Assembly: GCA_018883705.1 (NCBI GenBank)
Contig: JAHLFQ010000013.1
Coordinates: 1-9,567 of the forward strand
Direction: 5' to 3'
Origin: Candidatus Cellulosilyticum pullistercoris
Lineage (GTDB): Bacteria > Bacillota > Clostridia > Lachnospirales > Cellulosilyticaceae
DNA length: 9,567 bases
Positions 1 to 6,516 of this stretch are shown here, piece by piece. The notes beneath the pieces were generated by a model. That model was not told the origin of the DNA and did no database searches. It saw only the letters and a program-made list of their open reading frames with translations. The first letter of the stretch is position 1, and each line of letters opens with the position of its first letter. Both the position numbers and the translations under genes were made by a program.

Positions 1-10
1 TAAATTCCAT
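1..10 (-). CDS. Start of a downstream gene, only the first three codons in the window
   Basis: An ATG at 10-8 is preceded by a full AGGAGG ribosome binding site at 22-17 with a six-base spacer, better than the sites of most genes here. It reads Met-Glu-Phe before the window ends. It lies in a different frame inside the last codons of hsdS, so the two genes overlap or almost touch, like the other junctions in this operon. The product cannot be told; hsdR or another gene of the restriction locus is possible, but nothing in the sequence shows it. Confidence 0.45.
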
Positions 11-1058
11 GATTCTCCTCCTGTTTGTTCCTTGTTTTCATACGTCCATCAACGGGTTTTTCTGCATCTTTTGGTATCATCCATGCACGACCAAATTTTT
101 CAGTTCCGTCAATGCGATTTTCCTCACATAAGTATTGCAAATATAGAGGCGTAATTTCTTCAGAATAATTGCTCAACCAGCTGATCATTCCATCTTGAAA
201 GTAAAAACAGTCTTCATCCTGGATTATATAGCATCTTCCAAGCGTTCCGCGAGATGTTACCAGTATATCGCCGGTTACAGGAACAAGCCCGGCTCGTTTC
301 AATTCTGCATATTTTATCTTCGAAATAAACAATGCGCTGTCTACGGTTCCTGTATCTATTTTGCTCACTAGATCAGATATTCTCCAAAATGGCACACCCT
401 CAGAGCTCTGCTCACTTTGATATATTCGCTTACTCGAGCCTACAGTACAAAGCTTGTCTAAAGACTTGACTGGCCATGCCTTATTATTGTTTTCCGGCTC
501 TCCAAACATCTCGATAAATCGGGATTTCACCAATTCATCCAGCTTGTCCAGCTGTTGGTGGCGCTTGGCAAGCAGATCGCTGACCTTGTCCAAAACCATC
601 ACAATTTTGCGCTGTTCGTTAAGAGGAGGAACGGTTACGGAAACTGCGCCAAGAGTTGCTTTATTTAAAGTTGTGCCCATAACTGCACGGTTTGTGCCTT
701 TTGTCCAATCCTTTGCAGAAAACAAATAGTAAAAATAGTCAGGTAACACTGTGTATTTCCCAGTCGGAATAAATGCCATTATTGCTTCATTAGTGTATAC
801 TGGCTCTTGGGTAATAGCTGTTTTCCCTAAGGAAAGCTTGAAACTCATAATAACGGTGTTGGCCGGAACACTTTTTATTCCGCTTTCTTTGACAGCTGAC
901 GCAGAAATCTTTTCTTTCGTATCCTCTACATATTTTTGGTAGGTACCTAAATCAGCAATAGATACCCAATCATATTGGCCGTCAGTCCAGTAATCAGCGT
1001 TACTTCGAGACGGCGTTTTCCCCATCTGCAAATCAAATATTTCGTCCAGTCTTGCCAT
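1..1058 (-). CDS. hsdS: Type I restriction-modification specificity subunit HsdS, 3' end outside window, unusual C-terminus
   Basis: HsdS gives the HsdM methylase and HsdR nuclease their DNA target through two target recognition domains (TRDs) joined by helical spacers. Translation from the ATG at 1058 stays open for 352 codons to the window edge. Residues 1-143 form TRD1, opening with the MGKTPSRS and YDWVSIADL pattern usual for the family. PPLNEQRK (144-151), a helical spacer and MFGEPE (184-189) form the central conserved region. TRD2 begins near AWPV (194) and includes FWRISDL and GDILVTSRGTLG. From about residue 308 the family pattern stops: no second IPLPPL..Q spacer appears, and the tail contains KFGRAWMIPKDAEKPVDGR, which resembles the C-terminus of small helix-turn-helix proteins. 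The ATG overlaps the hsdM stop (TAATG), so translation is probably coupled. The hsdS identity is sure; the state of its 3' end is not. Confidence 0.9.
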   Translation of the reverse strand, partial: MARLDEIFDLQMGKTPSRSNADYWTDGQYDWVSIADLGTYQKYVEDTKEKISASAVKESGIKSVPANTVIMSFKLSLGKTAITQEPVYTNEAIMAFIPTGKYTVLPDYFYYLFSAKDWTKGTNRAVMGTTLNKATLGAVSVTVPPLNEQRKIVMVLDKVSDLLAKRHQQLDKLDELVKSRFIEMFGEPENNNKAWPVKSLDKLCTVGSSKRIYQSEQSSEGVPFWRISDLVSKIDTGTVDSALFISKIKYAELKRAGLVPVTGDILVTSRGTLGRCYIIQDEDCFYFQDGMISWLSNYSEEITPLYLQYLCEENRIDGTEKFGRAWMIPKDAEKPVDGRMKTRNKQEENHGI

Positions 1059-2590
1059 TACAGCATCTCCTCCAACTCCGCCAGCCCTGCGGTGATCTCC
1101 GTTTCCAATTCATGCAGGTCAGCCATAATTTCTGCTGTAGACGGATACTCCACTGGCACATACTCCACTTTTTTGTACTTATTGATGGACAGGTCATAGT
1201 CATTGTCCGCAATTTCCTGTTTCGGCACAAAAAAGCTCTGCTCGGTGCGCTGGCGGCTGGCTTCCTGATCGAGATTATGAAACCGCTCAATGATGTCAGG
1301 AATATCGTTCTCTGAAATCTCGCTACGCTTGTCATCCAGCGAAAAGCCATCTGTCTTCATATCGTAAAACCACACGTTTTCCGTACCGCCCGCGCCGGTC
1401 TTGGTAAACACCAGTACCGCTGTGGACACCCCGGCATAAGGCTTGAACACTCCGGAAGGCATCGAGATCACTGCCCGCAGCTGATGATTCTCTACCAGCT
1501 CTTTGCGGATGGATTTGTGCGCTTTGGAGGAACCGAACAGCACGCCGTCCGGCACGATGCAGGCGCACTGGCCGCCCTTTTTCAGCATCCGCAGGAACAG
1601 CGCCAAGAACAGCAACTCGGTCTTTTTCGTGTTGGTAACAGCTTTCAAATCATCATTGATGCTCTCAGCGTCAATGGTGCCCTTAAAGGGAGGATTCGCC
1701 AAACAAATGGTGTATTTGTCCCGGATTGAGTTCTGCTTAGAAACGCTGTCCTGATAGTCGATTTCCGGGTGCGTAATCGAATGGAGCATCAGATTCATTG
1801 CCGACAGCCGCAACATGGTGCGGTCTGTGTCAAAACCGGTAAACATCGGCCCTGAAAAATGTTCCCACTGTTCATTTGTCATAGTATCTTCATAGTGACT
1901 GCGAATGTACTCTGCCGAGGCCACCAGAAAGCCTGCTGTTCCGCAGGCCGGATCACAGATGGCATCCTCCGGAGTAGGCTGCAAAAGTTCTACCATCATT
2001 TTGATGATATGCCGGGGTGTGCGGAACTGACCGTTTTGACCGGCGGTGGACAGTTTTCCCAGCATATACTCGTACAGATCGCCCTGCATATCCAAATCGG
2101 AAATGTCGTGCTCATACAGGTCGTCCAAGCCTGTAATGATCTTTTGCAACACCTGCGGCGTGGGGATCAGGAACATCGCATCGCTCATATACCGGGCGAA
2201 AGCAGTATCTTTTTCCGCATCATTCTCGGTGTTATCTACGATTTCGATCATCTCGCCTTGCTCCGTGAAATCAGGCAAATGGCCATGCTTCATGTTTTTA
2301 ATAGCAGGGAACACCCGCTGGGAAATGACATCATAAATGTCACGCGGATCGTCATTCTTGAACTTACTCCAGCGCATAGACTGTCCGATAGGGGACTGGG
2401 GGAAGATTTTATCCATCTTCTCGCCGTTCATGTTCTCAAATTCTTCTGTCTCCAATTCTTTTTCATCAAGAGAACGAATGAACATCAGGTAGGTCAGCTG
2501 CTCAATTACTGTCAACGGATTAGTAATGCCGCCAGCCCAGATGTCCGTCCAGATTTTATCTACTTTATTTTTGATTGCGCCTGTAATCAT
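1058..2590 (-). CDS. hsdM: Type I restriction-modification DNA methyltransferase subunit HsdM
   Basis: HsdM transfers a methyl group from S-adenosylmethionine to adenine N6 in the site chosen by HsdS; with HsdR the same complex restricts unmethylated DNA. The 510-residue protein is normal full length. Residues 1-150 are the helical N-terminal domain (NPLTVIEQLTYLMFIRSLD near 24-42). GQFRTPRHIIKMMVEL (187-202) leads into the methyltransferase core, with AdoMet motif I DPACGTAGFLV (213-223) and catalytic motif IV NPPF (299-302), the adenine-N6 signature. The C-terminal helical tail probably contacts HsdS. The ATG shares an ATGA overlap with the upstream regulator, and the stop shares TAATG with hsdS. 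The gene is clearly richer in G+C than the chromosomal genes at higher coordinates, consistent with transfer. No hsdR lies in the window. Confidence 0.97.
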   Translation of the reverse strand: MITGAIKNKVDKIWTDIWAGGITNPLTVIEQLTYLMFIRSLDEKELETEEFENMNGEKMDKIFPQSPIGQSMRWSKFKNDDPRDIYDVISQRVFPAIKNMKHGHLPDFTEQGEMIEIVDNTENDAEKDTAFARYMSDAMFLIPTPQVLQKIITGLDDLYEHDISDLDMQGDLYEYMLGKLSTAGQNGQFRTPRHIIKMMVELLQPTPEDAICDPACGTAGFLVASAEYIRSHYEDTMTNEQWEHFSGPMFTGFDTDRTMLRLSAMNLMLHSITHPEIDYQDSVSKQNSIRDKYTICLANPPFKGTIDAESINDDLKAVTNTKKTELLFLALFLRMLKKGGQCACIVPDGVLFGSSKAHKSIRKELVENHQLRAVISMPSGVFKPYAGVSTAVLVFTKTGAGGTENVWFYDMKTDGFSLDDKRSEISENDIPDIIERFHNLDQEASRQRTEQSFFVPKQEIADNDYDLSINKYKKVEYVPVEYPSTAEIMADLHELETEITAGLAELEEML

Positions 2591-2814
2591 GCGTCTTTTC
2601 CTCCGTTTTCATTATCAGGAATAAATTCCATAACATCGCCAATATTACAGTTTAATACTTTGCAGATTTTTTCCATGCTTTCCATTGAAACAGGCGCACC
2701 CTTCCCCAGACGTGCCAGAACATTGGTGCTGATGTTTGCACGGTGCATCATATCGGTTTTACTCAAATCGTGATCGATCAATCGTTTCCAAAGACGATTA
2801 TAGCTGATTGCCAT
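2587..2814 (-). CDS. Small XRE-family helix-turn-helix regulator leading the restriction-modification operon
   Basis: A 75-residue Cro/CI-type DNA-binding protein. The helix-turn-helix lies at about residues 17-40 (LSKTDMMHRANISTNVLARL), followed by KGAPVSMESMEKICKVLNCNIGDVMEFIP, the usual third part of this short XRE family. The start at 2814 is chosen because AGGAGG at 2826-2821 precedes it by six bases; the longer frame opening at 2871 would begin upstream of the -10 box. The stop overlaps the hsdM ATG by four bases (ATGA), so regulator and methylase are translationally coupled. By position it could act like a controller (C) protein, timing methylase expression after entry into a new host; that role is inferred from context only. 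Two inverted repeats around its promoter are candidate operators. Confidence 0.88.
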   Translation of the reverse strand: MAISYNRLWKRLIDHDLSKTDMMHRANISTNVLARLGKGAPVSMESMEKICKVLNCNIGDVMEFIPDNENGGKDA

Positions 2815-2842
2815 CCTGCACCTCCTGATATTTTTCATTTCC

Positions 2843-2871
2843 AGTATACTTGATTTTGCACTAAAAGGCAA
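2843..2871 (-). promoter_or_regulatory. Predicted sigma-A-type promoter of the xre-hsdM-hsdS operon
   Basis: Reading the minus strand, TTGCCT (2871-2866) and TATACT (2848-2843) are separated by exactly 17 bases, which puts the transcript start about 20 bases before the regulator's ribosome binding site. A short inverted repeat, TTTGC and GCAAA with eight bases between (2855-2859 and 2868-2872), overlaps the -35 box and spacer and could be an autoregulatory operator. The -10 is strong and the -35 moderate. Confidence 0.65.
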
Positions 2872-2878
2872 ATTAAAT

Positions 2879-2892
2879 TCACGATATAGTGA
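2879..2892. promoter_or_regulatory. 14-bp near-palindrome upstream of the restriction operon promoter, candidate operator
   Basis: TCACGATATAGTGA is an inverted repeat with six of seven base pairs matching. It begins eight bases upstream of the -35 box, where an activator or controller protein could bind. Its binder is not known; the adjacent XRE protein is the obvious candidate. Confidence 0.35.
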
Positions 2893-2906
2893 GCTATAAG
2901 ATTGCG

Positions 2907-2938
2907 AAAAGGGCCTAGGATAAACTACCCAGGCCCTT
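2907..2938 (-). terminator. Rho-independent terminator after rlmD
   Basis: Minus strand: an 8-bp perfect GC-rich stem, AAGGGCCT (2938-2931) pairing with AGGCCCTT (2916-2909), with a weaker inner helix (GGGTA/TATCC, one wobble, one bulge) and a short T run. It follows the rlmD stop by about nine bases, separating the chromosomal operon from the restriction operon promoter. Confidence 0.85.
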
Positions 2939-2947
2939 GTGTAATAA

Positions 2948-4591
2948 TTATGTCATTTGAAAATGCTTCAATGCCTCCATAATTGCCGCTTCCTTTTCCG
3001 GTGGGCATTTTGGCACTTTGGCGTTTTCTTTCTTTGACAGGTTATAGTTCTGTCCAACATCCAGCCCACATTTACGCTTGATCTGTGAGATGTACAGGGA
3101 AGATACCTTCAAACCAGAATGCTCCAGCACATACGCCTTGATTTGCTCATAGGTCGCACCCTTCTGGAACCCGGACATATCCATATCCTCCAATGAGAAC
3201 TCCACACGCACTTTCTTCGAGTCGATTTCTCCCTTGGAAAGTAAAACAACCGTCTCCACATGGGTCGTGTGTGGGAACATATCCACAGGCTGTACTTTTT
3301 CTACCTGGTAGCCAGCTTCATTGGTAAGATACGCTAAATCCCTTGCTAAAGTAGCAGGATCACAAGATACATATACAATCTTTTGTGGTGCCATAGCCTT
3401 TAACGTTTCAAGCAGTTTAGTTTCACAACCTTTTCTAGGTGGATCTACTACTATCGTATCTGCAATCACGCCTTTTTTATATAAATCAGGGATAACTTCT
3501 TCTGCTTTACCAGCAAAAAATTCAGTATTTGAAATCCCATTAAGTTTGGCATTTTCCTTTGCATTTTCAATTGCTTGAGGGACAATCTCTACTCCATAGA
3601 CCTTTTTGGCTTTTTGTGCAAGGAAGAGTGAAATGGTACCAATACCGCAATATGCATCCCATACAATTTCTTTTCCTGTAAGCTCTGCATATTCTAAGGC
3701 CTTCTGATAGAGTACCTCTGTTTGAAGTGGGTTAACTTGGAAAAATGCTAAAGGTGAAATATTAAACTTAAGAGTTCCAATAGAGTCAATAATATTAGGT
3801 TTTCCTGAAAGTACAGTACAGCTATCACCCAGAATCACATTATTCTTTTCAACATGGTGATTCAAAATAATACTACAAATTTGAGGAATCTCTTGAAGTG
3901 CTTTTACTAATTTTTCACTATGTGGAAGTTTCTTTCCATTGATTACCAAACACACCATAATCTCTTCTGCATGATACCCTGTCTTAATGACAAGATGCCT
4001 TACTAATCCTTTATGGGTTTCTTCATTATAAATACTAATATCGTTGTCTTGCAAAAATTTACGAACGATTTCCATAATGCGTGCGTTATCAACATGTTGA
4101 ATGGCACAATCTGAAAGAGGAACTAAGCGATGGCTTCTTGGTGCAAAAAATCCCATCACAACTTTTCCATCCTCTTTACGAATTGGATATTGGGCTTTAT
4201 TACGATAACGATACGGTTCTTCCATACCTAGTGTAGGCTCTACTACAATGTTTTCTAACTTTCCAATACGCTTTAAGCAGTTTTCTACTTTCTTTTGTTT
4301 CCACTCAAGCTGTGCTTTATAGTTCATATGTTGAAGTTGGCAACCACCACATTTTCCACCCAATTCACAGCTTACTTCTTGTCTAAAAGGAGAAGGCTTA
4401 ATGAGTTTTATCATTTTTCCATAACCATAACTCTTCTTCACCTTAACAATACGTACTTCTACTAAATCACCAATCAGACCTCCTGGTATAAAAAGTGTAA
4501 AGTCATTAATTTTACCAATGCCTTCTCCACCTTCTCCCATGTCTATAATTTCTATCTCAAAATGTTCATTTTTTTGAATGACTGTTTCCAT
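2948..4591 (-). CDS. rlmD: 23S rRNA (uracil-C5)-methyltransferase, RlmD/RumA family, with C-terminal extension
   Basis: Methylates a uracil at C5 in 23S rRNA (U1939 in E. coli numbering is the usual target). Domains: TRAM RNA-binding domain (about 5-65), a 4Fe-4S site with Cys75, Cys81, Cys84 and probably Cys162, and the AdoMet-dependent catalytic domain with FFQVNP (283-288), DAYCGIGTISLFLA (312-325), DPPRKGC (383-389), nucleophile Cys410 in VSCDPATLARDL and the general-base Glu446 in HVETV. The AGGAG site at 4602-4598 is six bases from the ATG. Residues from about 454 to 547 form an extra tail beyond the usual end of RlmD (KVRVEFSLEDMDMSGF onward); I recall such tails on clostridial homologues but cannot confirm it here. 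DNA for the last ~100 codons is near 48% G+C against about 35% before, so the gene looks mosaic. Exact paralogue (RlmD or RlmCD) is uncertain. Confidence 0.93.
   Translation of the reverse strand: METVIQKNEHFEIEIIDMGEGGEGIGKINDFTLFIPGGLIGDLVEVRIVKVKKSYGYGKMIKLIKPSPFRQEVSCELGGKCGGCQLQHMNYKAQLEWKQKKVENCLKRIGKLENIVVEPTLGMEEPYRYRNKAQYPIRKEDGKVVMGFFAPRSHRLVPLSDCAIQHVDNARIMEIVRKFLQDNDISIYNEETHKGLVRHLVIKTGYHAEEIMVCLVINGKKLPHSEKLVKALQEIPQICSIILNHHVEKNNVILGDSCTVLSGKPNIIDSIGTLKFNISPLAFFQVNPLQTEVLYQKALEYAELTGKEIVWDAYCGIGTISLFLAQKAKKVYGVEIVPQAIENAKENAKLNGISNTEFFAGKAEEVIPDLYKKGVIADTIVVDPPRKGCETKLLETLKAMAPQKIVYVSCDPATLARDLAYLTNEAGYQVEKVQPVDMFPHTTHVETVVLLSKGEIDSKKVRVEFSLEDMDMSGFQKGATYEQIKAYVLEHSGLKVSSLYISQIKRKCGLDVGQNYNLSKKENAKVPKCPPEKEAAIMEALKHFQMT
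3248..3350. other. Composition breakpoint in rlmD, possible element insertion or recombination junction
   Basis: G+C content steps from about 35% (3361-3600) to about 48% (3061-3240) within this stretch, which encodes rlmD residues about 414-448 and ends at the conserved HTTHVETV segment. The 3' ends of rumA genes are known insertion sites for integrative elements in some Firmicutes, and an element that replaces the gene end would give this pattern. No recombinase or second att copy is in the window, so the exact junction is not resolved. Confidence 0.4.
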
Positions 4592-4600
4592 ATACTACTC

Positions 4601-4762
4601 CTAATTTAAATGTTTATTTTTGTCCTTCTCTTCTGCCAATAAGGTCTTGATAGCTTTTGCTAGTATCTCCTCATCAATGTTTTGTACATGATCTGTCATT
4701 GTCTTTTGTAAATAGCGTTCTAAAAGAGGCGAACTTCCCTTTATCTTATTGTCCTTAATCAT
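4601..4762 (-). CDS. Unrecognised 53-residue charged protein
   Basis: I do not recognise this gene. It encodes 53 residues: MIKDNKIKGSSPLLERYL, then a mostly helical, amphipathic, charge-rich body (VQNIDEEILAKAIKTLLAEE) and a Lys/Asn-rich tail. No signal peptide, membrane segment or cysteine is present. Evidence that it is real: its ATG overlaps the preceding stop codon by one base (TAATG), a GGGAG ribosome binding site lies seven bases upstream, it fills the whole gap between two genes, and its TAG stop lies inside the ribosome binding site of rlmD. It is therefore probably translated as part of the yhaM-rlmD operon. It might serve the nuclease encoded just before it, but this is only suggested by position. 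Confidence 0.7.
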   Translation of the reverse strand: MIKDNKIKGSSPLLERYLQKTMTDHVQNIDEEILAKAIKTLLAEEKDKNKHLN

Positions 4763-5301
4763 TACTTATCTCCCTCTATCCACTCACACACTGTTTCTCT
4801 ACAAACACAGTGCCTACACTTCGTATAGTCTGGTGTAACTCGTACCTGACATTCATTCTTCAGCATAGCTCTCATTTCTCCTACTGTTTTTAAAGCCATT
4901 TTTCGTAATTTCACGGTGTTACGTATCTTAAAAGTTTTATTGGCATAGACTAGCTTCCCATAAGGTGGCTTTTTTCCATACACGGCTTCAATAAGTATAA
5001 AATAAATCACCAGTTGATATAAATCACCTTGATGGGGCATATCTTCTTTTAATTTTCCACTTTTTATCTCTAACGGAATATAACTTCTTAAAATCCAAGT
5101 TTCAAATATCATATCCGGCTTCCCTTGAAGTCCTAAATCCTGCGCGATAAGCATTTTAGTACCTTTTTCATCCGAATAAATGGAGGAGGCTCTTTTGACC
5201 CCAATTTCTTTCTTATTTTTAACACGAATCGTCGGTCGTAATAATCCCCATCCCCCTAAAATAATACCTATTAATAAAATACATTGCCCTATATAAACCA
5301 T
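4762..5301 (-). CDS. Membrane-anchored Cas4/RecB-like nuclease, C-terminal half (PD-(D/E)xK core and Cys cluster)
   Basis: 179 residues from the preferred start. Residues 4-21 form one membrane helix (IGQCILLIGIILGGWGLL). The nuclease core follows: GKPD with Asp63, the strand IPLEIKSGK giving Glu78-x-Lys80, and QLVIYFILIE with Gln96 and Tyr100, which match motifs II, III and QxxxY of Cas4/RecB-type PD-(D/E)xK nucleases. The C-terminus has Cys162, Cys165, Cys167 and Cys172, matching the Cys group that with an N-terminal Cys holds a 4Fe-4S cluster. The N-terminal Cys and motif-I His are missing here and lie in the gene just upstream. ATG 5301 is chosen over ATG 5328 because AGGGAG at 5316-5311 fits it and nothing precedes 5328. 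It overlaps the upstream gene by 13 bases in the -1 frame. Substrate unknown; family members act on single-stranded DNA ends. Confidence 0.8.
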   Translation of the reverse strand: MVYIGQCILLIGIILGGWGLLRPTIRVKNKKEIGVKRASSIYSDEKGTKMLIAQDLGLQGKPDMIFETWILRSYIPLEIKSGKLKEDMPHQGDLYQLVIYFILIEAVYGKKPPYGKLVYANKTFKIRNTVKLRKMALKTVGEMRAMLKNECQVRVTPDYTKCRHCVCRETVCEWIEGDK

Positions 5302-5570
5302 TTGATTAGGCTCCCTATCAGTAGGCATATAAAAATGATAAGTATCACTCGTTCTAGCTTACGCTTCATTCGATATTTCTTATAGTAATTTTCATGAAAA
5401 CGTAGCCCTTTCTTAAAATTGGCTTCATGATTACTTGTTTTTCGTTCTAACGCTTGATATTTTTCCTTTAGCGTTTTTTGTCCATACACACGACCGTAAT
5501 ACCATTGATAAGGACAATAGATATAGCGATTCACTTCGTTAGCTGAAATTTTTATTTCTTTCTTTCTCAT
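5289..5570 (-). CDS. Cas4/RecB-like nuclease, N-terminal half with membrane helix
   Basis: 93 residues. KISANEVNRYIYCPYQWYYG (7-26) matches the N-terminus of Cas4-type proteins, where Cys19 would be the first ligand of the iron-sulfur cluster. KGLRFHENYY (54-63) matches motif I, with His59 as the expected active-site histidine. A basic stretch (KKYRMKRK, 64-71) is followed by a membrane helix, about 74-93 (VILIIFICLLIGSLIKWF), and then the stop. It lacks the catalytic Asp, Glu and Lys and the other Cys ligands; these lie in the next gene. The ATG shares a four-base ATGA overlap with the yhaM stop and only a weak GTGAG precedes it, so translation depends on yhaM. The two genes may make a two-subunit nuclease or be one gene broken by a frameshift. 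Confidence 0.75.
   Translation of the reverse strand: MRKKEIKISANEVNRYIYCPYQWYYGRVYGQKTLKEKYQALERKTSNHEANFKKGLRFHENYYKKYRMKRKLERVILIIFICLLIGSLIKWFI
5311..5316 (-). promoter_or_regulatory. Ribosome binding site that sets the start of the nuclease C-terminal half
   Basis: AGGGAG on the minus strand, nine bases before ATG 5301. It lies inside the end of the upstream reading frame. The alternative ATG at 5328 is preceded by an AT-rich stretch with no purine-rich site. The site argues that the second half is translated from its own start. Confidence 0.6.
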
Positions 5571-6499
5571 AGACTCACTTTTCTAATATTTCTTGTTAAA
5601 AATTTATGATAACCAACATAGGGCTCTTCATAACTGCTTTCAAGCATCTCTTCCATCATCTTAAGTCTTGAATCGGAGTAATCTGCCAGATGAACAATCA
5701 TAGCTTCTATGCACTTAGGTCTCTTTGGAGAACCATATTCGTATTCTCCATGATGGGCGATTAAAATATGCTTTAAAATACGTTCTATTTCTTCTGGAAA
5801 GCCTTCAATCTCTCTTGCTACATCATGAACCATTTCTGCACCTATTATGAGATGGCCTAAAAGTTGGCCCTCATCAGAATAATCATTTCTTGGAAAAGGT
5901 GTTAATTCTCTAAGCTTACCAATATCATGTAGTAAACACCCTGCTATAACATAATCTTTACAAACGCCTTCATAAAGGTTAGCGAGCTGTACACCTATTT
6001 GTGTGACAGTAATGGTATGCTCTAAGAGCCCATTAAGATAAGCATGATGAACCGTTTTGCCCCCACTGTGCTTGGTAAAGGCATCGAAAAGGTTGTCTTC
6101 ATAAAAAATGGTTTCTAATAGTTGTTTCAAATAACTATTTTGTACTTGCTCAATAAAATCCATAAGAGATGTCTCCAGAACATTGATGTCCTTTTTTGTA
6201 TGAGGTAAAAAATCCTTTAAATCATAGCCACTTTCTGCTTTTTTCACTTTTGTTACATTAAGCTGCATATTATCTTGATAAAGTAAGGTTTCACCTTCGA
6301 CTTGAATAATATCATCTACTTCAAAATTGCCAATTCCTCCATGGATGCACCAAATCTTCCCATCTACTGTTCCTGTACGATCTTGTAACTTTAATGTATA
6401 ATAATCTTTTCCGTTTTTATTTTTTAAAAGTTGTTTAAATTTACACAAATAAATCCCTTGAATCGTTTCTTGAGGCTTTAATTCATTTATTAAAGGCAT
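5567..6499 (-). CDS. yhaM: 3'-5' exoribonuclease YhaM family (OB fold plus HD domain)
   Basis: A 310-residue protein, close to the length of B. subtilis YhaM (about 314), a cytoplasmic metal-dependent 3'-to-5' exonuclease acting on RNA and, in vitro, single-stranded DNA. An OB-fold nucleic-acid-binding domain covers about residues 10-88 (TIQGIYLCKFKQLLKN, then YYTLKLQDRTGTVDGKIW). The HD phosphohydrolase domain covers about 145-280, with metal-site residues visible as His151 (GLLEHT), His181-Asp182 (LLHDIGK), His239-His240 (AHHGEYEYGSPKRP) and Asp263 (HLADYSDS). The start at 6499 is supported by AGGAG at 6511-6507 with a seven-base spacer and by a promoter just upstream; a longer in-frame ATG at 6589 lies upstream of that promoter. 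It heads the operon with the nuclease halves, the small gene and rlmD. Confidence 0.93.
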   Translation of the reverse strand: MPLINELKPQETIQGIYLCKFKQLLKNKNGKDYYTLKLQDRTGTVDGKIWCIHGGIGNFEVDDIIQVEGETLLYQDNMQLNVTKVKKAESGYDLKDFLPHTKKDINVLETSLMDFIEQVQNSYLKQLLETIFYEDNLFDAFTKHSGGKTVHHAYLNGLLEHTITVTQIGVQLANLYEGVCKDYVIAGCLLHDIGKLRELTPFPRNDYSDEGQLLGHLIIGAEMVHDVAREIEGFPEEIERILKHILIAHHGEYEYGSPKRPKCIEAMIVHLADYSDSRLKMMEEMLESSYEEPYVGYHKFLTRNIRKVSL

Positions 6500-6516
6500 A
6501 TTATCTCTCCTCTTCT

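Noticed and set aside
1859..2773. Plus-strand open frame of 304 codons opposite hsdM
   Set aside because: It is the antisense shadow of hsdM and the XRE gene, with no ribosome binding site, low-complexity composition and no family motif, whereas the minus-strand frames carry clear catalytic motifs.
5289..5357. Programmed -1 frameshift joining the two nuclease halves
   Set aside because: The frames are in the right (-1) relation and overlap openly here, but I found no classical X XXY YYZ slippery heptamer and the second half has its own ribosome binding site. A frameshift, natural or by error, is kept only as the alternative explanation.
4762..5570. CRISPR-Cas adaptation module
   Set aside because: The Cas4-like features are real, but there is no repeat array and no cas1, cas2 or effector gene nearby, and the genes sit in a housekeeping-type operon.
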